From positions 17,658-81,657 of the forward strand of contig NZ_AJXT01000024.1 in the NCBI RefSeq assembly GCF_000264295.1: 64,000 nucleotides of DNA, written 5' to 3'. The stretch comes from Rhodanobacter spathiphylli B39 (GTDB taxonomy: Bacteria; Pseudomonadota; Gammaproteobacteria; Xanthomonadales; Rhodanobacteraceae). The notes beneath the pieces were generated by a model. The model was not told the origin of the DNA. It saw only the letters and a program-made list of their open reading frames with translations, and ran no database searches. Shown here piece by piece: positions 20,905-29,492 of this stretch; within the stretch, counting starts at the first letter, position 1, and every line of letters starts with the position of its first letter. The position numbers and the translations under genes were made by a program.

Positions 20905-21666
20905 TCAGCGGCAGGTATAGCCGCCATCGATGACCAGCTCGCTGCCGGTCACGAACTTCGACTCGTCGGAGGCAAGATAGACCACGCCCCAGGCGATATC
21001 GTCCGGGTCGCCCATGTGGCCCAGCGGATGCAGCGCGCCGACCTCGCGACGGTGTTGTTCGGGGTCACCGCCCATGGACGCGACGTGCTGCTCGACCATC
21101 GGCGTCCAGATGAAGCCGGGATGGATCGAATTCACCCGGATGCGATCGGCGGCGTACAGCAGCGCGTCGGTCTTGCTCATCAGGCGGACCGCCCCCTTGG
21201 ACGCATGGTACGGCGGCACGTCGGGCGCGCCGACCAGGCCATAGATCGACGACAGGTTGATGATGCTGCCACCACCGGCTGCGCGCAGCGGCGCGATCGC
21301 GTGCTTGGTACCGAAGAACACGCCCTTCACGTTGACCGCCTGCACCCGATCCCATTCGGCCTCGGTGAGTTCGTGCGTCGGCTTGTTCGGACCGGCGATG
21401 CCGGCATTGTTGACGAGGATGTCCAGCCGTCCGAACGCGGCGACGGTGGCGGTGATCGCCGCCGCGACATCGGCTTCCAACGAGACGTCGGCAGGGAAGA
21501 AGCGGGTGTCTTCACCGAGCTCCGCCACCAACTGCCGACCCGGCCCGTCGGGCAGGTCGACGACGGCTACCCGGGCGCCTGCCGCCACCATGCGGCGCAC
21601 GCAGGCGGCGCCGATGCCCACGGCGCCGCCAGTCACCAGCGCCACTTTTCCGCTCAACCTGCCCAT
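20905..21666 (-). CDS. Short-chain dehydrogenase/reductase (classical SDR)
   Basis: A 253-residue SDR with the NAD(P)-binding TGGAVGIG, NNAG (LVNNAGIAG), catalytic Ser in INLSSIYG and YHASK (Tyr-x-x-x-Lys), and C-terminal SELVIDGGYTC. Asp after the second beta strand (VAVVDLPD) suggests NAD rather than NADP. It resembles cyclopentanol or 3-oxoacyl-ACP-type dehydrogenases; the substrate is unknown. The start at 21666 agrees with the family start MGRLSGKVALVTGG and a GGAGG SD; ATG 21672 is an alternative. First gene of the operon behind the perfect FNR box. Confidence 0.88.
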   Translation of the reverse strand: MGRLSGKVALVTGGAVGIGAACVRRMVAAGARVAVVDLPDGPGRQLVAELGEDTRFFPADVSLEADVAAAITATVAAFGRLDILVNNAGIAGPNKPTHELTEAEWDRVQAVNVKGVFFGTKHAIAPLRAAGGGSIINLSSIYGLVGAPDVPPYHASKGAVRLMSKTDALLYAADRIRVNSIHPGFIWTPMVEQHVASMGGDPEQHRREVGALHPLGHMGDPDDIAWGVVYLASDESKFVTGSELVIDGGYTCR

Positions 21667-21718
21667 GGCCATGTCTCCTCCGGGAGACTCAGCATGTGCC
21701 TGTCGGCGTGGCCAGGTG

Positions 21719-21732
21719 TTGATCGGGATCAA
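21719..21732. promoter_or_regulatory. Perfect FNR/ANR box upstream of the SDR-USP-ATPase-Pta-Ack operon
   Basis: TTGAT-CGGG-ATCAA is an exact consensus match. It lies 53 bp before the SDR start; a class II start is expected near 21684. This is the best FNR site in the window and precedes the operon ending in acetate kinase. Confidence 0.88.
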
Positions 21733-21771
21733 CTGGACATGCTGCCGCCGCGTCAACCTCGCCGAGGCGGG

Positions 21772-22332
21772 TCATCTCAGCTTGGCGCAAGTGGCGGCCT
21801 GGGTGGAGTTGGCCGGGGCGCCGCGGACGCGGCCCGCATTGGAAACCACCACGGTGAGAGCATCGCCGGCATGCGCAGGTTGGCAGAACAGCAAGGTGAT
21901 GTTGCTGCCACCGGCGGTGCCGTCCGGGTGAAATCGCACGATGTGCCGACCGTTGCTGCTCTGGATGATCAGCTTTCCGCGATGACTGTTGCCGACATCC
22001 AGCGGATGTCCATCGGGCTGATCGTCGCCGTTGCGGTCGTGCGCCACCAGCCAGCCGCTTTCCCAGCGGATGGCACTGCTGCAGCTGCCGCCGTCCACGC
22101 TGGGACAGAACAGCGCGCGTCGGCCGCTCATCACGGCCGCCTGGCGCGTGCGCTGCAGGGCGCTGATGAAGTCCATCTGGGCAACCCGCAATTCGTTGCG
22201 GCCGAGCATGCGATGCAGGGAAGGCGTGGCCACGCTGGCCAGGATGCCGATGATGGCGAGCACCATGACCTGCTCGATCAGGGTGAAACCGGTTTGCCCG
22301 TGCCCTGGCCTGCGTTTCCCGGATATTGTCAC
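21772..22332 (-). CDS. GspH/FimT-family type IV pseudopilin
   Basis: A 186-residue protein with the class III signal peptide and pilin N-terminus GQTGFTLIEQVMVLAIIGILASVATP (cleavage after G, F+1, Glu+5). The C-terminal domain has two spaced cysteines (ALFCPSVDGGSC) and fits the FimT/GspH minor-pilin fold. FimT-type minor pilins take part in type IV pilus priming and, in some species, DNA binding during natural uptake. It is alone here with no other pil genes. Divergent from uvrB across 152 bp in which no clear LexA box is seen. Confidence 0.88.
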   Translation of the reverse strand: MTISGKRRPGHGQTGFTLIEQVMVLAIIGILASVATPSLHRMLGRNELRVAQMDFISALQRTRQAAVMSGRRALFCPSVDGGSCSSAIRWESGWLVAHDRNGDDQPDGHPLDVGNSHRGKLIIQSSNGRHIVRFHPDGTAGGSNITLLFCQPAHAGDALTVVVSNAGRVRGAPANSTQAATCAKLR

Positions 22333-22484
22333 GGCGTCGCCTCCTGCGTGGACCGGACGTCCATGCTATGGCGCAGGTGTTTCCCCTCCAGTGGCCGGGC
22401 AGCCTTTGGTCCGTCGGCTTCTGGTGACACTCCCTGTCAGCAGGCCCGATTTAAAATGGCGTACCGCGCCCACATCTGTAGCCG

Positions 22485-24509
22485 ATGACTGATCGTTTCC
22501 AACTCGCCGCCCCCTACCAGCCCGCCGGCGACCAGCCGCAGGCCATCACCCGCCTGGCCGAGGGTTTCGAGGCCGGCCTGGCCGCGCAGACCCTGCTCGG
22601 CGTCACCGGCTCGGGCAAGACCTACACCATCGCCAACGTGATCGAACGCGTGCAGCGGCCGACCATCGTGATGGCGCCGAACAAGACGCTGGCGGCGCAG
22701 TTGTACGGCGAGTTCAGGGAATTCTTTCCGCACAACGCGGTGGAGTACTTCGTCAGCTATTACGATTACTACCAGCCGGAAGCCTACGTGGTGGCGTCGG
22801 ACACCTTCATCGAGAAGGATGCCTCGATCAACGAGCACATCGAGCAGATGCGGCTGTCGGCGACCAAGGCGTTGCTGTCGCGGCGCGACTCGATCATCGT
22901 GGCCACCGTGTCGGCGATCTACGGCCTGGGCAATCCGGAGGACTACCTGTCACTGCGCCTGATCCTGGCCACCGGCGAACGCATCGACCAGCGCAAGCTG
23001 ATCCACCAGCTGACCGAGCTGCAGTACACCCGCAACGAGACGGAGCTGCGCCGCGGCACCTACCGCGTGCGCGGCGAGATCATCGACGTGTTCCCGGCCG
23101 AATCGGAAACCGAGGCGCTGCGTATCGAGCTGTTCGACGGCGAAGTGGAAAAGATGGCGCTGTTCGACCCGCTGACCGGCGAGACGATCCGCAAGGTGCA
23201 GCGCTACACCGTCTATCCCCGCACCCATTACGCCAGCACCCGCGAGAGCGTGCTCAACGCGATCGAGACGATCAAGCTCGAGCTGAAGGATCGGCTGGAA
23301 TATCTCTACCGGGAAAACAAGCTGGTCGAGGCGCAACGGCTGGAGCAGCGCACCCGCTTCGACCTGGAGATGATGGCCGAGGTCGGCTACTGCCAGGGCA
23401 TCGAGAACTACTCGCGCCACCTCACTCGCCGCGCGCCGGGGGAGCCGCCGCCCACGCTGTTCGACTACCTGCCGGCCGACGGTCTGCTGGTGGTCGACGA
23501 GTCCCACGTCACCGTGCCGCAGCTGGGCGCGATGTACAAGGGTGACCGCTCGCGCAAGGAAACCCTGGTCGAGTTCGGCTTCCGGCTGCCATCGGCGATG
23601 GACAACCGGCCGCTGCGTTTCGAGGAATGGGAGGAGCGCGTGCCGCGGACGATCTATGTTTCCGCCACGCCGCGCGACTACGAGCTGCTGAAATCCGGCG
23701 ATGCGGTAACCGAGCTGGTGGTGCGCCCGACCGGCCTGGTCGATCCCGAAGTGGAGGTGCGCCCGGTGCGCACCCAGGTCGACGACCTGCTCAGCGAGGC
23801 GCACAAGCGCATCGCCATGGGCGACCGCGTGCTGGTCACCACGCTGACCAAGCGCATGGCCGAGAATCTCACCGAATACCTGTCCGAACACGACGTGAAG
23901 GTGCGCTACCTGCACTCGGACATCGAGACGGTCGAGCGCAGCGAGATCATCCGCGACCTGCGGCTGGGCGAGTTTGACGTGCTGGTCGGGATCAACCTGC
24001 TGCGCGAAGGCCTGGACATGCCCGAGGTGTCGCTGGTGGCGGTACTCGACGCCGACAAGGAAGGGTTCCTGCGCTCCACCGGCTCACTGATCCAGACCAT
24101 CGGCCGTGCCGCCCGCAACGTGCGGGGCAAGGCGATACTGTATGCCGACAACGTCACCCGCTCGATGCAGGCCGCGATGGATGAAACCGCCCGCCGTCGC
24201 GAAAAGCAGCTGGCGTACAACGAAGCGCACGGGATAACGCCAAAGACCGTGGTGCGGCGCATCGCCGACATCATGGAAGGGGCGCGCAGCGATGCCGGCA
24301 ACCGCCGTGGCGGCAAGTCATCGTCCCGCAGTCAGGGCGCCGTGGCGGAGCAGGCCGCCGATTACGCAGGCATGAGCTCACAGCAGGCTTCGGCACTGCT
24401 GAAAAAGCTGGAGACGCAGATGTACAAGCACGCGCAGAACCTGGAATTCGAGGATGCCGCCCGTTTGCGCGACCAGATCCATCAATTGCGCGAGCAGTCG
24501 CTGCGTTGA
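22485..24509 (+). CDS. uvrB: Excinuclease ABC subunit B (UvrB)
   Basis: A 674-residue UvrB, normal length. It is the helicase-like damage-verification subunit of nucleotide excision repair, with Walker [11 protein letters not shown], the [11 protein letters not shown] beta-hairpin, helicase motifs TIGRAARN and the C-terminal UVR/UvrC-binding motif [13 protein letters not shown]. No frameshift or missing motif was seen. The SD is weak. An AT-rich TTTAAAAT about 35 bp upstream may be part of the promoter. Confidence 0.97.
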   Translation: MTDRFQLAAPYQPAGDQPQAITRLAEGFEAGLAAQTLLGVTGSGKTYTIANVIERVQRPTIVMAPNKTLAAQLYGEFREFFPHNAVEYFVSYYDYYQPEAYVVASDTFIEKDASINEHIEQMRLSATKALLSRRDSIIVATVSAIYGLGNPEDYLSLRLILATGERIDQRKLIHQLTELQYTRNETELRRGTYRVRGEIIDVFPAESETEALRIELFDGEVEKMALFDPLTGETIRKVQRYTVYPRTHYASTRESVLNAIETIKLELKDRLEYLYRENKLVEAQRLEQRTRFDLEMMAEVGYCQGIENYSRHLTRRAPGEPPPTLFDYLPADGLLVVDESHVTVPQLGAMYKGDRSRKETLVEFGFRLPSAMDNRPLRFEEWEERVPRTIYVSATPRDYELLKSGDAVTELVVRPTGLVDPEVEVRPVRTQVDDLLSEAHKRIAMGDRVLVTTLTKRMAENLTEYLSEHDVKVRYLHSDIETVERSEIIRDLRLGEFDVLVGINLLREGLDMPEVSLVAVLDADKEGFLRSTGSLIQTIGRAARNVRGKAILYADNVTRSMQAAMDETARRREKQLAYNEAHGITPKTVVRRIADIMEGARSDAGNRRGGKSSSRSQGAVAEQAADYAGMSSQQASALLKKLETQMYKHAQNLEFEDAARLRDQIHQLREQSLR

Positions 24510-24536
24510 GCCGGGAAACCCGTCGCCGGCGGGATA

Positions 24537-24565
24537 TTGTCGATCGCCTTCGGCTCCCGTATACT
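24537..24565 (+). promoter_or_regulatory. Sigma70-type promoter of tRNA-Val
   Basis: TTGTCG and TATACT separated by exactly 17 bp, followed by a GC-rich discriminator (GCGCGGCTCGCG), as usual for stringently controlled stable-RNA promoters. The mature tRNA begins 32 bp after the -10 element. Confidence 0.75.
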
Positions 24566-24597
24566 GCGCGGCTCGCGTCGTCAGTCAGGCGCGATAC

Positions 24598-24672
24598 GGG
24601 CGGTTAGCTCAGCGGTAGAGCACTACCTTGACATGGTAGGGGTCACAAGTTCGATCCTTGTACCGCCCACCA
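24598..24672 (+). tRNA. tRNA-Val (anticodon GAC)
   Basis: A 75-nt cloverleaf with encoded CCA. The acceptor stem GGGCGGT pairs with ACCGCCC, the anticodon loop TTGACAT lies in a CTACC/GGTAG stem, and the T-loop is GTTCGATCC. Anticodon GAC reads GUC/GUU valine codons. The 3' end is not repeated downstream and no integrase gene follows, so this locus shows no sign of being an occupied attachment site. Confidence 0.96.
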
Positions 24673-24682
24673 ATTGAAATCC

Positions 24683-24722
24683 AGAAGCGGCGCGATCCCC
24701 AGGGTCGCGCCGCTTCTGTTTT
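24683..24722 (+). terminator. Intrinsic terminator after tRNA-Val
   Basis: A perfect 13-bp stem (24683-24695 with 24705-24717, 9-nt loop) followed by GTTTTG, ten bases after the CCA end. Confidence 0.9.
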
Positions 24723-25857
24723 GCGGCCTCGGAACCGGCATTCCGGCCATTCGCGGAATGGCGGACGAAGCGAGCGGGTACCGCCGGAAGCCGCGGGCGG
24801 CGGCGTCGGAATTACGGATTCGGCCCGATGCGGAATTCGCTGCGGATCACCTCCCGAACGGTGGTGCCGATGCACGGCTGAAACAGGAGTTGGCAGCCAT
24901 GGTACCCCGACGTCGAACTGGCCGAGCCACCGATTTTCCCGCAATGGGCAGTTCGGTGAACCGGACGGCCGGCCGCGCCGCGTTTGACCCGGGCTGGCCG
25001 GCTCCCGTCCCCGTGCCTCGATCACCGGGACGGGGCAAAGACCTACAGAATCTTGCGTCCTGCGATGCTTCTCAAACACACGATGCAACAGCAATTGTCG
25101 TGTCGCGGCGATCGCCCGGCATGGGCCGGTTGTTAGTTTGTTGTCATAACCGTCGACGGGCTCAAATTCAGCTTGCAGACAGGCGATTGCGGATGTACGT
25201 TATCCGGCGAACCAGTCTGGTTCAGGATGGAAGCGGAGCGCAGAAACCTGCCGTTCCGCGATAGCAGATTCAGGGGCCTCCGGGTATCACGGACTGTGCT
25301 GACCAGTGCAGCATTTCGGTGACGATAGTTGTACGGGGGCTGCAAGACACTTCATTGCTGCGATTCGGCAGCTGGCGCGTTCGTCCGGATGAGGCGGGCC
25401 TTGCCATGAGGTGGAAAGATCCAGGGCGGGGCAGGCAAGGAGCCCCGTCGAGCCTGTCCGACGCATGGAATGAAGGGGGTGGACGATCACGCTTGCGAAC
25501 CATCTGGTGATATCGGGTCTGATCCGGAGGCAGTGCCGCGATCCCCGCTGTGCGCCCCATGGGCGCCGGAGCCTGCGGTTTGCAGTGTTTCGAAATTGCG
25601 CAATTCCAATTGATGCAATGTCCGGCTGATCGAACCGGCCCGGCTGTGCAGCGCATGTGCGCTACCAGCTTTCGGGGTGTCGGGCAGCGGCAATGAGGGG
25701 CATCAATGCAAATCCCGGCAGTTCTCCGTCGCGGTCATCTCGCGATGCAGGAACGTCGGCCCACCGATATAGGGTTTTTTGCGGCAGGCGCACATTGGTG
25801 CCGCACCGAATTGATCGTTCCGTTCGAACTGCAAGAGCATTTACCGGGAGACAAGGC
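24723..25857 (+). other. About 1.1 kb without a credible gene, upstream of the T6SS operon
   Basis: Short open frames here have no recognisable protein features and no convincing SD. Visible structure: a hairpin with 7-bp arms at 24746-24762 (GCCATTC-gcg-GAATGGC), an 8-bp-arm hairpin at 25004-25034, a 12-bp palindrome at 25594-25605, an AGCGCA-TG-TGCGCT dyad at 25650-25663 and a T-run near 25773. Base composition looks less GC-rich and more mixed than the flanking genes. It may hold the T6SS promoter and operators, an undetected small RNA, or decayed DNA. I found no sigma-54 promoter consensus. Confidence 0.5.
25594..25605. repeat. 12-bp perfect palindrome, possible operator
   Basis: AATTGCGCAATT, inside an AT-richer patch about 250 bp before tssB. 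It could be a regulator site for the T6SS promoter, but no matching second copy was noticed. Confidence 0.3.
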
Positions 25858-26379
25858 ATGGCCAAGCAAAGCAGTCAGAAGTTCATCGCGCGCAACCGTG
25901 CGCCGCGCGTGCAGATCGAATACGACGTCGAGGTCTACGGCGCGCAGAAGAAGGTCCAGGTTCCGTTCGTGATGGGCGTGATGTCGGATCTCTCCGGTGC
26001 CAACGCTGGCGAACTGCCCTCGATCGAGGATCGCAAGGCGCTGGAGATCGATGTCGACAACTTCGACAACCGGTTGCAGTCGATGAAGCCCCGGGTGACG
26101 TTTGCCGTTCCCAACACGCTGACCGGCGAAGGCAATCTCGCGGTCGACATCACGTTCGAGAGCATGGACGACTTTTCGCCGGCGGCGGTGGCCCGCAAGG
26201 TGGGCGCCGTAGCCAAGTTGCTCGAAGCGCGTACCCAGCTTGCCAACCTCGACACCTACATGGACGGCAAGGCCGGCGCGGAGAATCTGATCGCCCAGGC
26301 ACTGAAGGACCCGGCGCTGCTGCAATCGCTGGCTTCAGCGCCGAAGCCGTCCGACGACAACAACAAAGACGGGGAGTAA
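25858..26379 (+). CDS. tssB: T6SS contractile sheath small subunit TssB
   Basis: A 173-residue TssB/VipA protein with SQKFIARNRAPRVQIEYDVE at the N-terminus, the conserved VPFVMGVMSDLSG and FENRL-like (FDNRLQSMKPRV) segments. It forms the cytoplasmic contractile sheath with TssC. The start MAKQSSQ at 25858 has SD GGGAG. First gene of the cluster, six bases before tssC. Its N-terminal helix is the usual docking site of TagJ, also encoded here. Confidence 0.96.
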   Translation: MAKQSSQKFIARNRAPRVQIEYDVEVYGAQKKVQVPFVMGVMSDLSGANAGELPSIEDRKALEIDVDNFDNRLQSMKPRVTFAVPNTLTGEGNLAVDITFESMDDFSPAAVARKVGAVAKLLEARTQLANLDTYMDGKAGAENLIAQALKDPALLQSLASAPKPSDDNNKDGE

Positions 26380-26385
26380 GCACGC

Positions 26386-27879
26386 ATGGCAACCGAGAAA
26401 CTAGCCGAACAGGGTGGCGCCACCGAGACTCTGGACGCCGGCGATTTTGCTGCGCTGCTGAACAAGGAATTCAAGCCCAAGAGCGACCGCGCCAAGGAAG
26501 AAGTGGAATCGGCTGTTCGCACCCTGGCCGAACAGGTGTTGAGCCGTTCCGACATCGTTTCGGACGACGTTGCGCAGACCATCAACGCCTACATCGCCGA
26601 GATTGACCGCAAGCTCAGCGAGCAGATCAACCTGATCATGCACCACGCCGATTTCCAGAAGCTGGAGAGCGCGTGGCGCGGCCTGCATCACCTGGTCAAC
26701 AACACCGAAACGGATCAGCAGCTGAAGATCCGCGTGTTGAACATCTCCAAGAAGGATCTGGCCAAGACCCTGAAGCGCTACAAGGGCACGGCCTGGGATC
26801 AGAGCCCGATCTTCAAGAAGATGTACGAGGAAGAGTACGGCCAGCTCGGTGGTGAACCCTACGGCTGCCTGGTGGGTGACTACTATTTCGACCACAGCCC
26901 GCCCGACGTCGAGCTGCTGAGCGGTATCGCACAGGTCGCGGCGGCGGCGCATGCACCGTTCATTTCCGCAGCGGCATCCACGCTGATGGGCATGGACAGC
27001 TGGAACGAGCTGGCCAATCCGCGTGATCTGGCCAAGGTGTTTTCCACTCCGGACTACGCCGCATGGCGTTCGCTGCGTGAGTCGGATGACGCCAAGTACA
27101 TCGGTCTGACCATGCCGCGCACGCTCGCGCGCCTCCCGTATGGCTCCAAGACCGATCCGGTCGAGGAGTTCAATTTCGAAGAGGACACCAGTGGCGCCGA
27201 CTCTTCCAAGTACACCTGGCAGAACGCGGCCTACTCGATGGCGGTGAACATCAACCGTTCGTTCAAGGAATACGGCTGGTGCTCGCGTATCCGCGGCATC
27301 GAGTCCGGTGGTGCGGTGGAAGGTCTGCCGGCGCACACGTTCCCCACCGACGACGGTGGCGTGGACATGAAGTGCCCGACCGAAATCGCCATCACCGACC
27401 GTCGTTCGGCCGAGCTGGACAAGATGGGCATGATGCCGCTGGTTCACCGGAAGAACTCGGACATGGCGGCATTCATCAGCGCGCAGTCGCTGGCCAAGCC
27501 GGACGAGTACGACGATCCGGACGCGACCGCGAACGCGGCCCTCGGCGCACGTCTGCCGTACATGTTCGCCTGCTGCCGCTTCGCGCATTACCTGAAGTGC
27601 ATCGTCCGGGACAAGATCGGCTCGTTCAAGGATCGTGATGCGATGGAGCGGTGGCTGGGGTCCTGGATCGGCCAGTACGTCGACGGTGACCCGGCCAACT
27701 CCAGCGAGGAAACCAAGGCGCGCAAGCCTCTGTCCGCGGCGGAAGTCATCGTGGAAGAAGTGGAGGGCGCACCGGGTTTCTACACCTCGAAGTTCTTCCT
27801 CAAGCCGCATTACCAGCTGGAGGGTTTGACGGTGTCCTTGCGGCTGGTTTCCCGCCTGCCGTCTGCGGCAAAGAGCTGA
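26386..27879 (+). CDS. tssC: T6SS contractile sheath large subunit TssC
   Basis: A 497-residue TssC/VipB protein of normal length with the hallmark HHADFQKLESAWRGLHHLV, FKKMYEEEYGQLGGEPYG, FISAAAS and NPRDLAKVF segments. With TssB it builds the sheath whose contraction drives the Hcp tube; ClpV recycles it. The SD (GGGGAG) overlaps the tssB stop, so the two are co-translated in near-equal amounts. Confidence 0.97.
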   Translation: MATEKLAEQGGATETLDAGDFAALLNKEFKPKSDRAKEEVESAVRTLAEQVLSRSDIVSDDVAQTINAYIAEIDRKLSEQINLIMHHADFQKLESAWRGLHHLVNNTETDQQLKIRVLNISKKDLAKTLKRYKGTAWDQSPIFKKMYEEEYGQLGGEPYGCLVGDYYFDHSPPDVELLSGIAQVAAAAHAPFISAAASTLMGMDSWNELANPRDLAKVFSTPDYAAWRSLRESDDAKYIGLTMPRTLARLPYGSKTDPVEEFNFEEDTSGADSSKYTWQNAAYSMAVNINRSFKEYGWCSRIRGIESGGAVEGLPAHTFPTDDGGVDMKCPTEIAITDRRSAELDKMGMMPLVHRKNSDMAAFISAQSLAKPDEYDDPDATANAALGARLPYMFACCRFAHYLKCIVRDKIGSFKDRDAMERWLGSWIGQYVDGDPANSSEETKARKPLSAAEVIVEEVEGAPGFYTSKFFLKPHYQLEGLTVSLRLVSRLPSAAKS

Positions 27880-27994
27880 CGCTCCTGCCAGATGTTCGTT
27901 TCATGAAGTGGTTGCACGCAACATCGCCGGATCGTTGGTGAAGAGTAGAAGGCCAATCCGGTTCAATTGACCAAAACTGACAAGGAGAATTCTC

Positions 27995-28483
27995 ATGGCA
28001 TTAGACATGCATCTGGAGTTGAAGGGCGGTTCGGTCACCTTTACCGGTGAGTCGAAGCACAAGAAGCACGCTGGCAAGATTCAGCTCCTGGCCTGGTCGT
28101 GGGGCATGTCGCAGAGTGGCTCGTTCGGCCATGGCAGCGGCGGCGGCGCCGGCAAGGCCAACGTCCAGGACATCAGCATCACGAAGTATGTGGACAAGAG
28201 CTCGACGCAGTTCATGAAGGCCCTGACCACCGGCGCCCATTCCGATTCGGCGATCCTTTATGTGTCCAAGGCCGGCGGCACGCAGGATGACTACCTGAAA
28301 GTCACGCTCACCAGCGTGATGGTCACCAGCTACAGCACCGGTGGCTCGGGTGGTGAGGACATGCTGACCGAGAACATCTCGCTCGCGTTTGCCAAGTTCG
28401 AAGTCGCCTATTCCACCCAGGACGACAAGGGCAAGGTCAGCGAAGCCGGTACGGTCGCGTACAGCGTCGAAGAAGTCGCTTAA
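27995..28483 (+). CDS. hcp: T6SS inner-tube protein Hcp
   Basis: A 162-residue Hcp (TssD), forming the hexameric-ring tube inside the sheath and carrying small effectors. Typical features are MALDMHLELKG, the HAGKIQLLAWSWGMSQSG strand and LTENISLAFAKFEVAY. A strong SD (AAGGAGA) and a 115-bp leader after tssC are consistent with high expression. Hairpins start 14 bp after its stop, and further structures before and inside tagJ could keep downstream expression lower than that of hcp. Confidence 0.96.
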   Translation: MALDMHLELKGGSVTFTGESKHKKHAGKIQLLAWSWGMSQSGSFGHGSGGGAGKANVQDISITKYVDKSSTQFMKALTTGAHSDSAILYVSKAGGTQDDYLKVTLTSVMVTSYSTGGSGGEDMLTENISLAFAKFEVAYSTQDDKGKVSEAGTVAYSVEEVA

Positions 28484-28496
28484 ACCGCGCGGTGCT

Positions 28497-28527
28497 CCCC
28501 GGCTTCCAGCCGGGGTTGAACCCCGGG
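28497..28527 (+). terminator. Overlapping hairpins just after hcp (attenuator candidate)
   Basis: Two mutually exclusive stems: CCCCGGC-TTCCA-GCCGGGG (28497-28515) and CCGGGG-TTGAA-CCCCGG (28511-28527). The sequence after the second is only mildly T-rich (CCTTCGTTCTGG). It could be a partial terminator or an mRNA stabiliser that raises hcp relative to downstream genes. Confidence 0.45.
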
Positions 28528-28646
28528 GCCTTCGTTCTGGTCGTCCCGTGAATGCACGCGCAGGCATGATCGAAGATCGTGCCTCGCGTGATTTTCCGGG
28601 CGTCGTGCGCGAGCGGCTCCGGGGCCAAGCATGGACAACGGGCCTG

Positions 28647-28666
28647 TCTGTGGACATGTCCACAGA
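28647..28666. promoter_or_regulatory. 20-bp perfect palindrome before tagJ
   Basis: TCTGTGGACATGTCCACAGA is its own reverse complement over all 20 bases, and one more pair plus a G-U wobble extends it. It ends 18 bp before the tagJ ATG. As RNA it is a hairpin without a T-run; as DNA it fits a dimeric repressor or activator site. Confidence 0.6.
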
Positions 28667-28684
28667 TACGCTTCCGAGAATGAC

Positions 28685-29476
28685 ATGACGCCCGAGAGCA
28701 AGCTCAAAGATGGTCGGCCTGACGAGGCACTGCAACTGCTCACTGCAGAAGTACGCAACAACCCGGCAGACGCCAAGCGCCGGGTTTTTTTATTCCAGTT
28801 GCTGGCCCTGCTCGGACAATGGGAGCGGGCACAGAACCAGTTGAACGTCTGCGGTGAGCTCGATCCGCTCAACGCCATGATGGTGGGCGCGTACTCCGAG
28901 GCACTGCGCGGCGAGCTGGTGCGCGCCGAGGTCTTTGCCGGCAAGCGCATGCCGGTGATCATCGGAGAACCGGAGCAATGGCTGGCGCTGCTGCTCCAGG
29001 CGCTCAAGCTGGGCGCCGAAGGACAGCATGAGCAGGCCGCCGCCCTGCGTGAACAGGCTTTCGAGCAGGCGCCGGCAGTGGCCGGAAACATTGATGGAAA
29101 TGCGTTCGAATGGATTGCCGACGCGGACCCGCGCATCGGTCCCTGTCTGGAGATCATCGTCAACGGTGGCTATTCCTGGGTGCCGTTCTCGCGCCTGAGC
29201 GAGCTGAAGTTCGAGGCGCCAAGCGACCTGCGCGACAAGATCTGGGTACCGACCCAGGTCACCTGGAGCAATGGCGGAAAGGCGATCGGCTTCATTCCGG
29301 GGCGCTATGCGGGCAGCGAGCTCACCGGGGATCCTGACCTCGTGCTCGGCCGCCGAACCGACTGGATCGAGCAGGGCGAAGGACTGCACGTGGGCCTGGG
29401 CCAGCGCATGCTGGCTACCGATGCAGCAGAGTATTCGCTCTTCGACGCGCGCTTGATCGCGTTCGGCGCCGCCTGA
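28685..29476 (+). CDS. tagJ: T6SS accessory protein TagJ (ImpE family)
   Basis: A 263-residue TagJ/ImpE/HsiE-type protein. TPR-like helices fill the first half (ESKLKDGRPDEALQLLTAEV, LLGQWERAQNQL) and the ImpE domain the second (GSELTGDPDLVLGRRTDWIE). TagJ binds the TssB N-terminus and is thought to modulate sheath disassembly by ClpV. The ATG at 28685 is chosen because it opens on the first TPR-like helix; 28631 is an in-frame alternative. Codons about 31-36 contain a terminator-like hairpin with GTT TTT TTA, T-rich codons foreign to this genome's usage. Confidence 0.9.
   Translation: MTPESKLKDGRPDEALQLLTAEVRNNPADAKRRVFLFQLLALLGQWERAQNQLNVCGELDPLNAMMVGAYSEALRGELVRAEVFAGKRMPVIIGEPEQWLALLLQALKLGAEGQHEQAAALREQAFEQAPAVAGNIDGNAFEWIADADPRIGPCLEIIVNGGYSWVPFSRLSELKFEAPSDLRDKIWVPTQVTWSNGGKAIGFIPGRYAGSELTGDPDLVLGRRTDWIEQGEGLHVGLGQRMLATDAAEYSLFDARLIAFGAA
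28760..28791 (+). terminator. Intrinsic-terminator-like element inside the tagJ coding sequence
   Basis: AACCCGGC (28760-28767) pairs with GCCGGGTT (28779-28786) across an 11-nt loop; seven T in a row occupy 28785-28791. The element lies about 75 bp inside tagJ and would separate hcp-rich transcripts from those for tagJ-tssEFG. The T-run is encoded by GTT TTT TTA, where GTC/TTC/CTG would be usual. Confidence 0.6.
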
Positions 29477-29492
29477 GCCGGGATGCATTGCC

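Noticed and set aside
22333..22484. LexA/SOS box in front of uvrB
   Set aside because: Neither CTGT-N8-ACAG nor the Xanthomonas-type TTAG-N-ACTAA pattern is present.
24598..25857. tRNA-Val as attachment site of an integrated T6SS island
   Set aside because: No integrase gene and no repeat of the tRNA 3' end was found downstream; a terminator follows the tRNA normally.
25300..25857. Sigma-54 promoter for the T6SS
   Set aside because: No TGGCAC-N5-TTGC match; partial matches such as TTGGCAGCCATGG lack the -12 element.
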